64,000 nucleotides of DNA from Nocardia transvalensis. GTDB lineage: Bacteria > Actinomycetota > Actinomycetes > Mycobacteriales > Mycobacteriaceae. Below are positions 24,869 through 35,420 of the stretch, piece by piece; position 1 is the first letter of the stretch; every line of letters begins with the position of its first letter. Position numbers and translations under genes: made by a program. Where the stretch lies: contig NZ_JADLQQ010000008.1 of the NCBI RefSeq assembly GCF_015477765.1, forward strand, positions 124,001-188,000. Direction: 5' to 3'. Below the pieces are notes generated by a model. That model was given only the letters and a program-made list of their open reading frames with translations, searched no databases and was not told the DNA's origin.

Positions 24869-25843
24869 GTGACCGACCGACCCGCACCCGTTCATCTCGT
24901 GCTCGGCGAGGAAGAGCTGCTCATCGATCGCGCGGTCGCCTCGATCGTCGCGCAGGCCCGCGCGGGCGCGACCGACCCGGAGGCGCTCCCGGTCGACCGG
25001 CTGCGTGCCGGCGACGCCAGTACCGCCGAACTGGCCGAACTCTTGAGCCCGTCGCTGTTCGCCGAGGATAGGGTGATCATCCTCGAATCGGCGGCCGAGG
25101 CCGGTAAGGATGCCGTCGCCGTCATCACCACCGCCGCCACCGACCCGCCCGAGGGCGTGGTGCTGGTCATCCTGCACTCCGGTGGTGGGCGCGCCAAGGC
25201 GCTGGCTCCGGTCCTGCAGAAGGCGGGTGCGGTCGTGCACGACTGCGCCAAAGTCACCAAGGCCGCGGAGCGGATCGAGTTCGTGCGCAACGAGTTCCGT
25301 GCCGCCGGTATCCGCGTACCCGCGGAGGTCGTCCAGACCGTCCTGGAGGCCGTCGGCTCGGATCTGCGGGAACTGGCCGCCGCCTGCTCGCAGCTGGCTG
25401 CCGACACCGGCGGCCGGGTCGATGTGGCCGCGGTACGCCGCTACTACTCGGGTAAGGCCGAGGTCACCGGTTTCGACGTGGCCGAATTGGCCGTCTCCGG
25501 CGACCGTCCCGGTGCGATGGAGGCGCTGCGCTGGGCCACCGACCGCGGTGTGCCCGCGGTCCTGCTCGCCGACGCGCTCGCCGACTCGGTGCACACCATT
25601 GCCCGCGTCGGCTCGGCCGGCCGCGGCGATCCGTTCAAACTCGCGTCCCAGCTCGGTATGCCGCCGTGGAAGGTGAAGAAGGCCCAGTCCCAGGCCCGCG
25701 GCTGGACCTCGGCCACCATCGGCACCGCCCTGCAGGTCGTCGCCGCCCTCAATGCAGACGTCAAAGGCGGCGCGGCCGACGCCGAATACGCCCTCGAACA
25801 CGCCCTGTCCCGAATTCTCGACCTACACGACGCCCGCCGTTGA
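24869..25843 (+). CDS. holA: DNA polymerase III subunit delta
   Basis: 324 residues, full length for HolA. It is the clamp-loader subunit that opens the beta clamp. Family features include LVLGEEELLIDRAVASIV at the start, the AAA+-like lid with VVLVILHSGGGRAKAL, and the C-terminal collar region with PPWKVKKAQSQARGW. GTG 24869 is chosen because TAGGAT (24856-24861) lies seven bases before it, implying a leaderless mRNA; the in-frame ATG 24839 is an alternative. Located as in mycobacteria between comEC and rpsT. Confidence 0.93.
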   Translation: MTDRPAPVHLVLGEEELLIDRAVASIVAQARAGATDPEALPVDRLRAGDASTAELAELLSPSLFAEDRVIILESAAEAGKDAVAVITTAATDPPEGVVLVILHSGGGRAKALAPVLQKAGAVVHDCAKVTKAAERIEFVRNEFRAAGIRVPAEVVQTVLEAVGSDLRELAAACSQLAADTGGRVDVAAVRRYYSGKAEVTGFDVAELAVSGDRPGAMEALRWATDRGVPAVLLADALADSVHTIARVGSAGRGDPFKLASQLGMPPWKVKKAQSQARGWTSATIGTALQVVAALNADVKGGAADAEYALEHALSRILDLHDARR

Positions 25844-26032
25844 CCTGCCCCCGATCATGGTGGCAAAACAAATACGGGCACGAGGAACGAAAGCGCGGCT
25901 ATTCGACCGTGTCCGCAGCCGCCGCTGAAAACCCTCTCCTAATGAACTGACCAGTCGATAGCCGACAGATATCCGCAACCTCACCAGCGGCGCCCTTTCG
26001 CCGGTCCGGCGAACCGACACCAGCCAGTCACC

Positions 26033-26083
26033 CCGGCGTGCTTTTGGCCTAGATCTCACCAGTTCCGGCCAAAAGCACGCCGG
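26033..26083. repeat. long palindromic element (17-bp arms)
   Basis: CCGGCGTGCTTTTGGCC ... GGCCAAAAGCACGCCGG, perfect arms around a 17-base loop, flanked by TCA/TGA that extend the symmetry. It lies between the convergent holA and PI-PLC genes and may act as terminator for both. The arm matches the core of the elements at 35051-35081 and 61845-61867. Confidence 0.85.
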
Positions 26084-26101
26084 AATGACGATGGGCCACC
26101 G

Positions 26102-27130
26102 CTAGGACATGTTGTGCCGGATGATCTCGCTGACCAAACCGGGCCCCGGGAAGTCCATCATCACGACGCCGGTGGTTGTGCCGGGCCTGGCGCGCAAATA
26201 GTCCAGGGTGTGCTGGTTTTCGAAGCGGGCGTAGCGGTCCGGGAACTTGGTGGGGTCGGGGACGCCGGTGGCGGAGAGGTAGTCGACGGACAGGGTCCGC
26301 GGGTCGGCGGTGGCGGCTCGGTCGAGGTGGGCGCTGATCGCCGCCCACTTGGCCGCCATCCCGGGGTTGTCCCAGAGGTCCTGTTCGTCGAGGGGTAGGC
26401 CGCGCTCATCGCCGTGGTCGATGTCCTTGAACTGAATCACGACGATCTTGCCGCGCACCTCGCGCAGGGGCGGGATGTCGGCCCGCCCGGTGGCCGAGGG
26501 CCGCCAGACCCGGTCGTGGGTGCCGAGAATGCGGTCGTAGTCGGCCAGACCGGGAGCCACCAGACCCTCATCCGCGCAAGCGAAGGCCGCGCCGGTATTG
26601 GTGCATTCGTTCTTCAGCCGCAGCAGCACCGTCTCGCGCTCGTGCCGGGACAGGAAATCCGACACCTCGGTCAGGACGTCGTCCAGGCTCGCGTATTGGA
26701 AGTACCGGCCGTGGTGGACGGCCAGCGCGCCGTCCTTGTCCCGGCGCAGCCGGATGTCGAGGGCGCGGATCCCGGCGTCGAGCTGCACGCGCAGACTCTG
26801 GCGGGTCACGCAGTGTGGATCCGGGCAATCCCCGGGAAAACTCTGCTGCGTCTCCACCGCGGGCCCGGCCTTGCCGCCGTGCACCGACAGCGTGTCATGG
26901 GTACCCGGAATCGAGAGGCGGCTCAGCGCGGTGTCGTCGGGCAGCGCGCTCATCCAGTCGGGATTGCTTGCGGCATCGAGGTTTCCGAACGCCTCGGACG
27001 GGGCGGCACCCGGCAGACCCGCGGCGACGGCGGCCTCCGAAGGCGTGGGATCGGGTGGGGGAGAGGCGGATACGCCGCATCCGGTCAGTGCCGCCCCCGC
27101 CGCGAGAACGATCATCAGTCTGCGCAACAC
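26102..27130 (-). CDS. PI-PLC X-domain lipoprotein
   Basis: 342 residues from GTG 27130. The N-terminus is a lipoprotein signal with lipobox LTGC (VLRRLMIVLAAGAALTGC). The PI-specific phospholipase C X domain shows the catalytic histidine in LSIPGTHDTLS, the second in LAVHHGRYFQ, the metal/inositol-contacting ALDIRLRR and VLLRLKNEC. It would act on the outer face of the membrane on phosphatidylinositol or its glycolipids. GTG 27130 is favoured over the ATG at 27187, because a TACCGT -10-like hexamer lies six bases before it and the upstream residues are not signal-like. Confidence 0.87.
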   Translation of the reverse strand: MLRRLMIVLAAGAALTGCGVSASPPPDPTPSEAAVAAGLPGAAPSEAFGNLDAASNPDWMSALPDDTALSRLSIPGTHDTLSVHGGKAGPAVETQQSFPGDCPDPHCVTRQSLRVQLDAGIRALDIRLRRDKDGALAVHHGRYFQYASLDDVLTEVSDFLSRHERETVLLRLKNECTNTGAAFACADEGLVAPGLADYDRILGTHDRVWRPSATGRADIPPLREVRGKIVVIQFKDIDHGDERGLPLDEQDLWDNPGMAAKWAAISAHLDRAATADPRTLSVDYLSATGVPDPTKFPDRYARFENQHTLDYLRARPGTTTGVVMMDFPGPGLVSEIIRHNMS

Positions 27131-27146
27131 CCGGATACGGTATCCG
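27131..27146 (-). promoter_or_regulatory. palindrome over the -10 region of the PI-PLC gene
   Basis: CGGATAC-G-GTATCCG (27132-27146), a perfect 7-bp inverted repeat covering the TACCGT -10-like hexamer (minus strand, 27142-27137). Six bases separate the hexamer from GTG 27130. Placement fits a repressor site (inference). Confidence 0.5.
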
Positions 27147-27189
27147 AGGTCGCCTCGCGCGGCGAATCCGTTTGGCGGACACGACAAAA

Positions 27190-27219
27190 GCCGCCGTGGT
27201 CATCCTCTGCCACGGCGGC
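27190..27219 (-). terminator. intrinsic terminator of rpsT
   Basis: On the minus strand, 10-bp stem GCCGCCGTGG ... CCACGGCGGC, 10-base loop, followed by TTTTGTCG. It lies 36 bp after the rpsT stop and is the clearest intrinsic terminator in the window. Confidence 0.92.
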
Positions 27220-27254
27220 GTTGCACCTGTGCGCGGTATCGCTACCGCGGAAAC

Positions 27255-27518
27255 TCAGCTGAGCGCGGAGACCTGCTTGGCCAGCGCCGACTTCTTGTTG
27301 GCGGCCTGGTTGGCGTGGATGACGCCCTTCGAGGCGGCCTTGTCGAGCTTGCGGCTGGCCTCGCGCAGGGTCACGGTGGCCTGCTCGGCGTCACCGGCCG
27401 CGATGGCCTCGCGGGTCTTCTTGATGGCGGTGCGCAGCGCGGACTTGACCGACTGGTTGCGCTGACGCGCCGCCTCGTTGGTGCGGATCCGCTTCATCTG
27501 GGACTTGATGTTGGCCAC
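27255..27518 (-). CDS. rpsT: 30S ribosomal protein S20
   Basis: 87 residues, full length. Starts MANIKSQMKRIRTNEAARQR and carries the basic helical bundle that binds 16S rRNA, with SVKSALRTAIKKTREAIAAG and GVIHANQAANKKSALAKQV. Encoded opposite to holA, with its own terminator downstream. The upstream region contains a 25-bp minisatellite about 150 bp from the start codon. Confidence 0.98.
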   Translation of the reverse strand: MANIKSQMKRIRTNEAARQRNQSVKSALRTAIKKTREAIAAGDAEQATVTLREASRKLDKAASKGVIHANQAANKKSALAKQVSALS

Positions 27519-27667
27519 GCCTGTTTCCTCTGATTCCTGTCGTCAGTTGGTGTCGTGCTGGAAAGTCTCTGGGCGCACTACGAGAGGGGTAGCGCGGCGC
27601 CGACGATCGAGGTTACCAGCTGCCCCGGCCGGGGGCGAAATCGCCCCGGTCGAGCCCATCCTGCGGA

Positions 27668-27749
27668 GGGCATCAACGGGGGGATCAAGGGGGCATCAAC
27701 GTGGGTGGATCAAGGAGGCATCAACGGGGGTGGATCAAGGGGGCATCGG
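27668..27749. repeat. 25-bp minisatellite upstream of rpsT
   Basis: Copies at 27668-27690 (23 bp), 27691-27715, 27716-27740 and a partial copy at 27741-27749. The unit starts GGGCATCAACGGGGGTGG and ends ATCAAGG. It is G-rich on the plus strand. Lies between the PemK-like gene stop and the rpsT start. Confidence 0.88.
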
Positions 27750-27758
27750 AGGGGCAAA

Positions 27759-28301
27759 TCAGTACCAGTGGTACTCGGCGCACAGGCGGTGTGCGACCAG
27801 GTCGAAGGTTCGGCGCGGGAGGATGGCGCCCTCGCGGCGGATGCCCGCCTCGGGGACGTCCAGTACGCGGTCGAGGCGGACCCAGCTCGGGCGGCCCTCG
27901 TAATCCCAAGGACCGGGGCCGATTCCGACCCAGTCGGGGTGGTGGGCGCGGGCCGGATTGGAGGAGAGCATCAGTCCCAGCAGGGTCTTGCGGTCGCGGC
28001 CGACCACCAGTACCGGGCGGTCCTTGCCGTTGGCCGGGTCCTCTTCGAACGGCACCCAGGTCCAGACGATCTCACCGGGGTCGGCGCGCCCGTCCAGGTG
28101 CGGGCAGTACACGACCTGGCGGGCCCGCTCGCGCGTCGGCACCGGCACCGAGGCGGCCGGTCGCACCGCGATCGATGACGGCTTGCGCCGTCCCAGCGCC
28201 CGCTCGACCAGTTTCGGCGCCTGCTGACGGACGATGCGCGGCCCCTGCTCCTTGGCAATGGCCCCCAACTGCTTGCCCAGAGAGCTCCACGTGCTGGCCA
28301 T
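27759..28301 (-). CDS. PemK/MazF-fold family protein
   Basis: 180 residues. The N-terminal 70 residues are basic and helical (SSLGKQLGAIAKEQGPRIVRQQAPKLVERAL in parts). The rest has the MazF/PemK-like beta barrel: DPGEIVWTWVPFEEDPANGKDRPVLVVGRD, LMLSSN, and SWVRLDRVLDVP. MazF proteins are RNA endonucleases, but this gene has no antitoxin beside it and an unusual N-terminus, and its counterpart is conserved next to lepA in mycobacteria, so a housekeeping role is as likely as a toxin. ATG 28301 is assumed; ATG 28313 is also in frame. Confidence 0.75.
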   Translation of the reverse strand: MASTWSSLGKQLGAIAKEQGPRIVRQQAPKLVERALGRRKPSSIAVRPAASVPVPTRERARQVVYCPHLDGRADPGEIVWTWVPFEEDPANGKDRPVLVVGRDRKTLLGLMLSSNPARAHHPDWVGIGPGPWDYEGRPSWVRLDRVLDVPEAGIRREGAILPRRTFDLVAHRLCAEYHWY

Positions 28302-28524
28302 GATTCGGAGCATAACGGCGCCGGGACGCCTTCTCACCCCTGCGGAATTCGGCTGGGGGAGCGGGGGATTTGCTGATCCGCTTCGCCGCACCTCGCACTG
28401 CACGCGTGATCTCGATCACGCCGCCGACCGGGCGCCCCTACCCCGCGCGGACCGGTGGACGGCTGTGTCCGAAGTTCATGGGACGATGGACCGCAGCCCA
28501 TCGAACACCTTATGAGGGAGTGGA

Positions 28525-30372
<1,848 letters not shown>

Positions 30373-30611
30373 TCGCCCGGTTTGCCGCGATTCTGAGCAA
30401 TCTGTGCAGGTGACCGGTTCGCTATGCCAGTCGATCTTGGGTCTTCCGTAACGTTTCGGGTCCTGTCATGGTTGTACAGCGTGTAGTGCTCCGGGCAACT
30501 CCTCACCTGGATGATGTGACAGGCGGGTTTTCCGGAACATATTGTGTTAACTGATCTCTTCCGGTAAGACCCGTTCGGTTCGGATACCGAGCACCTGAGA
30601 GCGGAGCTTGT

Positions 30612-33221
30612 ATGACGCGTGACCTGCCCTTCGACGCTGGCGATTCGGATCCGGGCGATCACGCGGGGGACACCGCGTATCGCGTCGCGACCGGGGTGGC
30701 GCGGGTGGCTCGGGCAGGCGCATATGTCACCGGTGGCGCCCTGATCGCCTCCAACGGCAGCCCGGCGCCGGCCAACGAGTCGCACGACAGCCGCATCGCG
30801 GGCTGGGCGATCAAGGACCCGCAGCCCGATGCGCCCAGCCCGGTCGTCACCTACCCGGATCCGTCGCCGGATTCCGTGCCGCCCGTCCTCGGCAAGCCGG
30901 GAACGGCCAGCCCGATCGGCGCGCCGCTGCCGCATGCCGATCCGAATGCGCCCCAGCACGGGGGATTCGGTCTGCCCGAGCTCAACGGCACCATGTCCGG
31001 TGGTGCGCCCGGCATGCACATCCCGTCCTCCGGAACCGAGGGCTACGCACCGGGCACCGGCGAAGGTGCGCCCGGCCTGGGCCTGCCATCGCTGGACAGT
31101 TCGACCGGCACCGACGCCCCCTTCGGGCTGCCCGGCAGCGAGCACGGCTCCTCCGGATTCGGCCTGCCGGGGCTGCAGACCCACCCCGCCCACGGCTCGG
31201 CCGGCGACTCGAACGGATTCGGCCTGCCCGGCCTGGGGGCCCATCCCGCCAGCGCCCCGATCAACGACGGCCTCGGCCTGCCCGGCACGAACGGCCTGAA
31301 CCTGCCCGGTATGAACGGGCTGGGTTCGGGAGGGTTCGGCCTGCCCGACAGCGGTGCGCAGGGTGACCACCTGTTCGACGGCGTCGGCCACAACCCCGGC
31401 GTCTTCCTCGGTACCGAGCTGAAGGTCGACGCGCACATCGGCCTGGACGGAGTCTGGGTGACGACCGAGGCCAAGGTCGACTTCGCGGTCGGCGACGTGG
31501 GCCAGCAGTTGGACAACTACACCCAGTGGCTCGGCCAGGGTGTGAACCACATTCCCACCGGTGAGTCGAATGGTGTGCCCGACCTGGTCGCCGGTCTCGG
31601 TCAGCAATCTCCTGGCGGGCTCGGCGGTCCCCTGAGCTCCCCGGCCGCGGGGACCGCCTCGGCCGCCCCTGGCGATATCCACTCGGCCCACACCGTCGGC
31701 TCCATGGGCCACGGCCCCGGTTCGGCGGCGCACGCCCACGGTTCCCCGGCAGGCCACGCGCACGGCTCTCCGGCAGGCCATCTCTCAGGGCCGGCCGCGG
31801 GTCATGCCACCGGCTCTGCCGCGGGGCAGTCTCCCCATGCGGCTGTCGGTCAAGCGGATGGGTCTGCGCCTGCAGGCCTCCCGGGCGGCCCTGCCACGGC
31901 TCACGGCCCCAATTCCGCTGTCGGCCATGGTGTTCCGGCGGGTCAGGCCCCGGGCACGGTGGCGGGACATCCCGGCTCCCCGGCGGGTCACGTCGCCGGT
32001 TCTCCGGCGGCGAGCGCGCCGACGGCCGTGAGCACCGGCGCGACGGTGGCGGGACCGCAGGTCGGTCCGGCGCTCGGCGCGCCCGCTCCGGTCGCCGCGG
32101 GTCCGGTCGGCCCGGCGCCTGTCGTCGCTTCTGCCCCGGCCCCCGCCGCTCCGGTCGCGGTCTCCGCGCCGGTGTCGAATGTGGCTGTGGCTCAGCCGAT
32201 CACGGCCGCCCCGGCCCCGGTCGTCGCCGCCGCTGCTCCGGCGCCCGCGATGGTGCAGCCGGTCGCCGCGACCCCGCTGCAGACCAATGCGCAGCCCGAT
32301 GCGGTCTCGCACCCGATCGCCGCCGCACTGCCCAGCCATCAGGGTCCGCTGGTGACCGTTCCGGCGGCTTCGGCGGACTCGGGCAGCAGCAAAACCGTCG
32401 GCGGGCACACGGGGTCGGGCAAGTCGACCACCGACCACCCCACAGCCGGCGCGTCACCGATCGCCAAGCCGGTGAGCGACGCCGACAGGACGAGCGTCAC
32501 CCCGCACGTCAGCGTCGCGCCCACGCCCTCGGCCACCCCGACGCATCCGAGCGATTCGACGACCCACACCGGCGGTGTGACAACCACCCACGGCGGCAAC
32601 TCGACGACGCACGGCGGTACCACCACGCCTCGCGACACCGATCCCACCTCGCCCCACGGCGGTGGGTCGGCCACCGACCCGACCACCGGTACCGGCGGCA
32701 CGACCACACCCGACGGCACCAGACCCTCGACAGGTACCACCGATCCGTCCGACGAGGTCACGGTCACGCCGACCGTCCCCAGCGAGGGTTCCGATCACTC
32801 CGGTGGGTCGACGGGTACGCAGCCCACGGGTGACATCTCCACCCAGCAGCCGACCGCACCCACCGGCCACGGCCAGACGCCGACCACGGTGGACCAGCCG
32901 ACCGCGCCGAGCGTGAGCGCACCCGCGACGGTGCATCCGGGAAATTCGGGCACCGTGCCCACTCACTCCGTGCCGACGGAGCCGCACACCGTGGTGACCC
33001 CGCCGCACACCGTGGCGCCCGCGCCGACGACCGTGCCGGTGAAGCCGGTCGCGCACGTGGTCGATACCTCCTACGAACCGTCGTGGACCAGTACCGACCA
33101 CTCTGCCCTCACCGTGGCCTCCGGCGGTGCGCTGTCGGGCCAGCTGATGCCGGACTCGACCTACGCCGAGCTGCATCACCCGGTGCTGCATCCGGTCGCC
33201 GATCTCCACATCACGCTGTGA
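30612..33221 (+). CDS. large low-complexity Gly/Pro/Ala/Thr-rich protein (IniB-like position)
   Basis: 869 residues, mostly disordered. Residues 118-246 hold eight G[FL]GLP-type repeats. Residues about 262-312 form the only segment that looks folded (LGTELKVDAHIGLDGVWVTT, then DVGQQLDNYTQWLG). Residues about 365-480 have HGSPAGHA-type repeats, then long Ala/Pro/Val and Thr/Ser/Gly tracts, ending in YAELHHPVLHPVADLHITL. No signal peptide or membrane segment is evident. Its stop overlaps the start of a dynamin-like GTPase (GTGA at 33218-33221), the order seen in mycobacterial iniB-iniA, where IniB is also Gly/Ala-rich; sequence homology to IniB is not shown. GGAG precedes ATG 30612. Confidence 0.7.
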   Translation: MTRDLPFDAGDSDPGDHAGDTAYRVATGVARVARAGAYVTGGALIASNGSPAPANESHDSRIAGWAIKDPQPDAPSPVVTYPDPSPDSVPPVLGKPGTASPIGAPLPHADPNAPQHGGFGLPELNGTMSGGAPGMHIPSSGTEGYAPGTGEGAPGLGLPSLDSSTGTDAPFGLPGSEHGSSGFGLPGLQTHPAHGSAGDSNGFGLPGLGAHPASAPINDGLGLPGTNGLNLPGMNGLGSGGFGLPDSGAQGDHLFDGVGHNPGVFLGTELKVDAHIGLDGVWVTTEAKVDFAVGDVGQQLDNYTQWLGQGVNHIPTGESNGVPDLVAGLGQQSPGGLGGPLSSPAAGTASAAPGDIHSAHTVGSMGHGPGSAAHAHGSPAGHAHGSPAGHLSGPAAGHATGSAAGQSPHAAVGQADGSAPAGLPGGPATAHGPNSAVGHGVPAGQAPGTVAGHPGSPAGHVAGSPAASAPTAVSTGATVAGPQVGPALGAPAPVAAGPVGPAPVVASAPAPAAPVAVSAPVSNVAVAQPITAAPAPVVAAAAPAPAMVQPVAATPLQTNAQPDAVSHPIAAALPSHQGPLVTVPAASADSGSSKTVGGHTGSGKSTTDHPTAGASPIAKPVSDADRTSVTPHVSVAPTPSATPTHPSDSTTHTGGVTTTHGGNSTTHGGTTTPRDTDPTSPHGGGSATDPTTGTGGTTTPDGTRPSTGTTDPSDEVTVTPTVPSEGSDHSGGSTGTQPTGDISTQQPTAPTGHGQTPTTVDQPTAPSVSAPATVHPGNSGTVPTHSVPTEPHTVVTPPHTVAPAPTTVPVKPVAHVVDTSYEPSWTSTDHSALTVASGGALSGQLMPDSTYAELHHPVLHPVADLHITL

Positions 33222-35011
33222 CGGGGTCGGCTGCACTGGAGTCCGCCACGGCCAAGCATCCGGACGCGATGGCGCCACTGCTCGGGCTGCTCGACGAGCT
33301 GCTCGGGCAGACCCGCGCCGCCGGTCGTGCCGATCTGACCGCCCGCCTGAGCATGTCGCGGGCGCGGGTCGCCGATCCGCGGGTGCGCCTGGTCGTCGTC
33401 GGCGAGCCCAAGCACGGGATGAGCACGCTGGTCAACGGTTTGGTCGGTGCCGCGGTGAGCGCGACCGACAGCTCGATCAGCGTGCCGGTCATCGCCGAAT
33501 ACGGGCCCGCGCCGACAGCCACCCTGGTGCGCACCACCGTCGGGGGCCGCACCGAGCGGCAGCCGGTCGACCCGCTGAACCCGGGACCGGCCCTGGCGGC
33601 CGACGGCGTGATCCGCGCCGAATTCACCGAGCCGAGCCCACTGCTGGCCGAGGGCTTCGTGGTCATGGACGCCCCCGGCGCGGGCGCCGACACCCCCACC
33701 ACGTGGTCGTTGATCGCCGCCGCCGACGCCGTGCTGTACGTGGCCGAGGCCGGGGCCGAGTACACGCCCGAGCAGATCGCGCTGCTGCAGCGCATTCAGC
33801 AGGTGTGCCCGACGGTGATCTGCGTGCTCAACAAGATCGACCGGTATCCGCACTGGGCGCAGGTGCAGCAGCGCAACCGCGAACTGCTCGACGCCGCCGG
33901 ACTCGGCTTCGCCGTGGCGCCGATCTCGGCCGACCTGCATCTGCGGGCGGGCCGTGACCACCGCCGCGACCTGGAATCCGGTGTGCCGCAACTGATCGAC
34001 CATCTGCGCGACTATGTGCTGGGGCGCGCCGACGCGGTCGCTCGCGAGGCGGCGCTGCGCGATATCCGCATGATCACCGACCATCTGACGCTGGCGTTGC
34101 GCACCGAGGCCGAAACCCTGCGCGATCCGAAGCGCTACGGCGAGATCACCGAGCGGCTGCGGCTGCTGCGCGCCGAGGCCGACGATCTGCGGCAGCGCTC
34201 GGCCACCTGGCAGGTCACCCTCGCCGACGGCTGCTCGGAGCTGATGGCCGATATCGAACACGATCTGCGCCATCGGCTGCGCAGCCTGATTCGCGACGCC
34301 GAGGCCGAGATCGGCAAGCAGGACCCGGCCCGCGGCTGGGCCGATTTCGGCGCCGATCTGGACGCGCGTATCTGCGAGGCGGTGGAGGAGAACTTCGTCA
34401 TCGCCCACTACCGCTCGGTGGAGCTGGCCGAGCAGGTGGCCAACAAGTTCGGCACCGACCGGGATGTGCCGCTGCCGGATCTGCGGCTGGAGAATCCCGG
34501 CGAGGTGCTCGAGCCGGTGGCGTCTCTGGAACCGCTGCCGAGCGCGAAAATCGGTATCGTGCAACCGGTTCTGAACGTGATGCGGGGCTCCTACGGCGGC
34601 CTGCTCATGGTCGGTGTGCTGCTGGCCAGCGTGGCGGGCATGCCGCCGGTGAACTGGTATTCGGGGACCGCGGCCGTGCTGCTGGGTGTGCACGCGCTGT
34701 GGGAGGACCGCAAGCTGCGCCGGGAGAAGCGGCAGGCCGAGGGCAAGGTGGCGGTCGCGCGCCTGATGGACGACGTGATCTTCCAGGTGAGCAAGGAATC
34801 CCGCAACCGCCTGCGCACGGTGCAGCGCACCCTGCGTGACCACTTCACCAACCTGGCCAACCAGACCCTCCGCTCGGCCGACGAATCCCTGCACGCCGCC
34901 GAGGCGGCCGCCGCCGTCCACTCCCCGGAGGGCCGCAACCGCCGCCTCACCGAAATAGAGTCCACCCTCGTCCAACTCCGCGACCTCCGCGAACGCGCAG
35001 ACACAGCCTGA
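33218..35011 (+). CDS. dynamin-like GTPase family protein (IniA/IniC-like) with altered Walker A
   Basis: 597 residues. The GTPase domain has a P-loop GEPKHGMST in which the conserved lysine is Met68, G3 DAPGAG, and G4 NKID. A long helical stalk follows, then a membrane hairpin (GGLLMVGVLLASVAGMPPVNW, SGTAAVLLGVHALW in parts) and a C-terminal coiled coil (LTEIESTLVQLRDLRERA). Bacterial dynamin-like proteins remodel or protect the membrane; mycobacterial IniA is induced by cell-wall drugs. GTG 33218 overlaps the stop of the low-complexity gene. Loss of the P-loop lysine would normally impair GTP hydrolysis. Confidence 0.82.
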   Translation: MTGSAALESATAKHPDAMAPLLGLLDELLGQTRAAGRADLTARLSMSRARVADPRVRLVVVGEPKHGMSTLVNGLVGAAVSATDSSISVPVIAEYGPAPTATLVRTTVGGRTERQPVDPLNPGPALAADGVIRAEFTEPSPLLAEGFVVMDAPGAGADTPTTWSLIAAADAVLYVAEAGAEYTPEQIALLQRIQQVCPTVICVLNKIDRYPHWAQVQQRNRELLDAAGLGFAVAPISADLHLRAGRDHRRDLESGVPQLIDHLRDYVLGRADAVAREAALRDIRMITDHLTLALRTEAETLRDPKRYGEITERLRLLRAEADDLRQRSATWQVTLADGCSELMADIEHDLRHRLRSLIRDAEAEIGKQDPARGWADFGADLDARICEAVEENFVIAHYRSVELAEQVANKFGTDRDVPLPDLRLENPGEVLEPVASLEPLPSAKIGIVQPVLNVMRGSYGGLLMVGVLLASVAGMPPVNWYSGTAAVLLGVHALWEDRKLRREKRQAEGKVAVARLMDDVIFQVSKESRNRLRTVQRTLRDHFTNLANQTLRSADESLHAAEAAAAVHSPEGRNRRLTEIESTLVQLRDLRERADTA

Positions 35012-35027
35012 CCCCCAAGCGTTCCCG

Positions 35028-35086
35028 TCCGTCATCCCGGCCTGCCGCCCCTCGTCATCCCGGCCTGCTTTTGGCCGGGATTCACT
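35028..35086. repeat. dispersed palindromic element, tandem copy
   Basis: A partial copy CGTCATCCCGGCCTGC (about 35031-35045) is followed by a full copy: CTCGTCATCCCGGCCTGC TTTT GGCCGGGAT (35051-35081) with perfect 9-bp arms ATCCCGGCC ... GGCCGGGAT around TGCTTTT. Located after the dynamin-like gene; could terminate it. Confidence 0.85.
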
Positions 35087-35151
35087 GCCGCGCGGTGGTT
35101 GGTCCGGTAAGTTGCGCGGGGATCGTAGTTGTTGTTTCGGATGGAGCTGTT

Positions 35152-35403
35152 TTGCGTAGGAAAATCTTGGCCGGGTTGCCTGTTGGCCTGTTGTTGTCCT
35201 CGGCCGCCGTCGTGCTGGCTGCCCCGGCGGCGCAGGCGAGCGCGCCGACCTACACCTGTACCGCCAAGAGCTGGGACGGTCAGACCCTGAACCCGGTCAC
35301 CGTCGAAGCCAAGCGAGGGGTCAACCAGGCTCGCATGCGGGCCCGCCCGGAATGGCGGGGCGAGGCCAACTTCGACACCATCGTCTGCACGCCCAACCGC
35401 TGA
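35152..35403 (+). CDS. small secreted protein with two cysteines
   Basis: 83 residues from TTG 35152 (GGAG six to nine bases upstream). A Sec signal peptide (RRKILAGLPVGLLLSSAAVV, cleaved after AAPAAQA) precedes a mature domain of about 50 residues with two cysteines, in YTCTAK and IVCTPN, likely forming a disulfide outside the cell. Homologous short exported proteins occur in actinobacteria but no function is known to me. The open frame upstream to 35071 is not native. Converges on the GH15 gene with 17 bp between stops. Confidence 0.7.
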   Translation: MRRKILAGLPVGLLLSSAAVVLAAPAAQASAPTYTCTAKSWDGQTLNPVTVEAKRGVNQARMRARPEWRGEANFDTIVCTPNR

Positions 35404-35420
35404 TTTCTCGGTCGCGGGTT

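Noticed and set aside
27478..27903. 141-codon plus-strand frame over the minisatellite
   Set aside because: Repeat translation and antisense to the PemK-like gene; no supporting signal.
27759..28301. toxin-antitoxin module
   Set aside because: Only a MazF-fold protein is present; no small antitoxin gene overlaps or precedes it.
33176..35035. 619-codon minus-strand frame
   Set aside because: Antisense to the dynamin-like gene; no recognisable domain.
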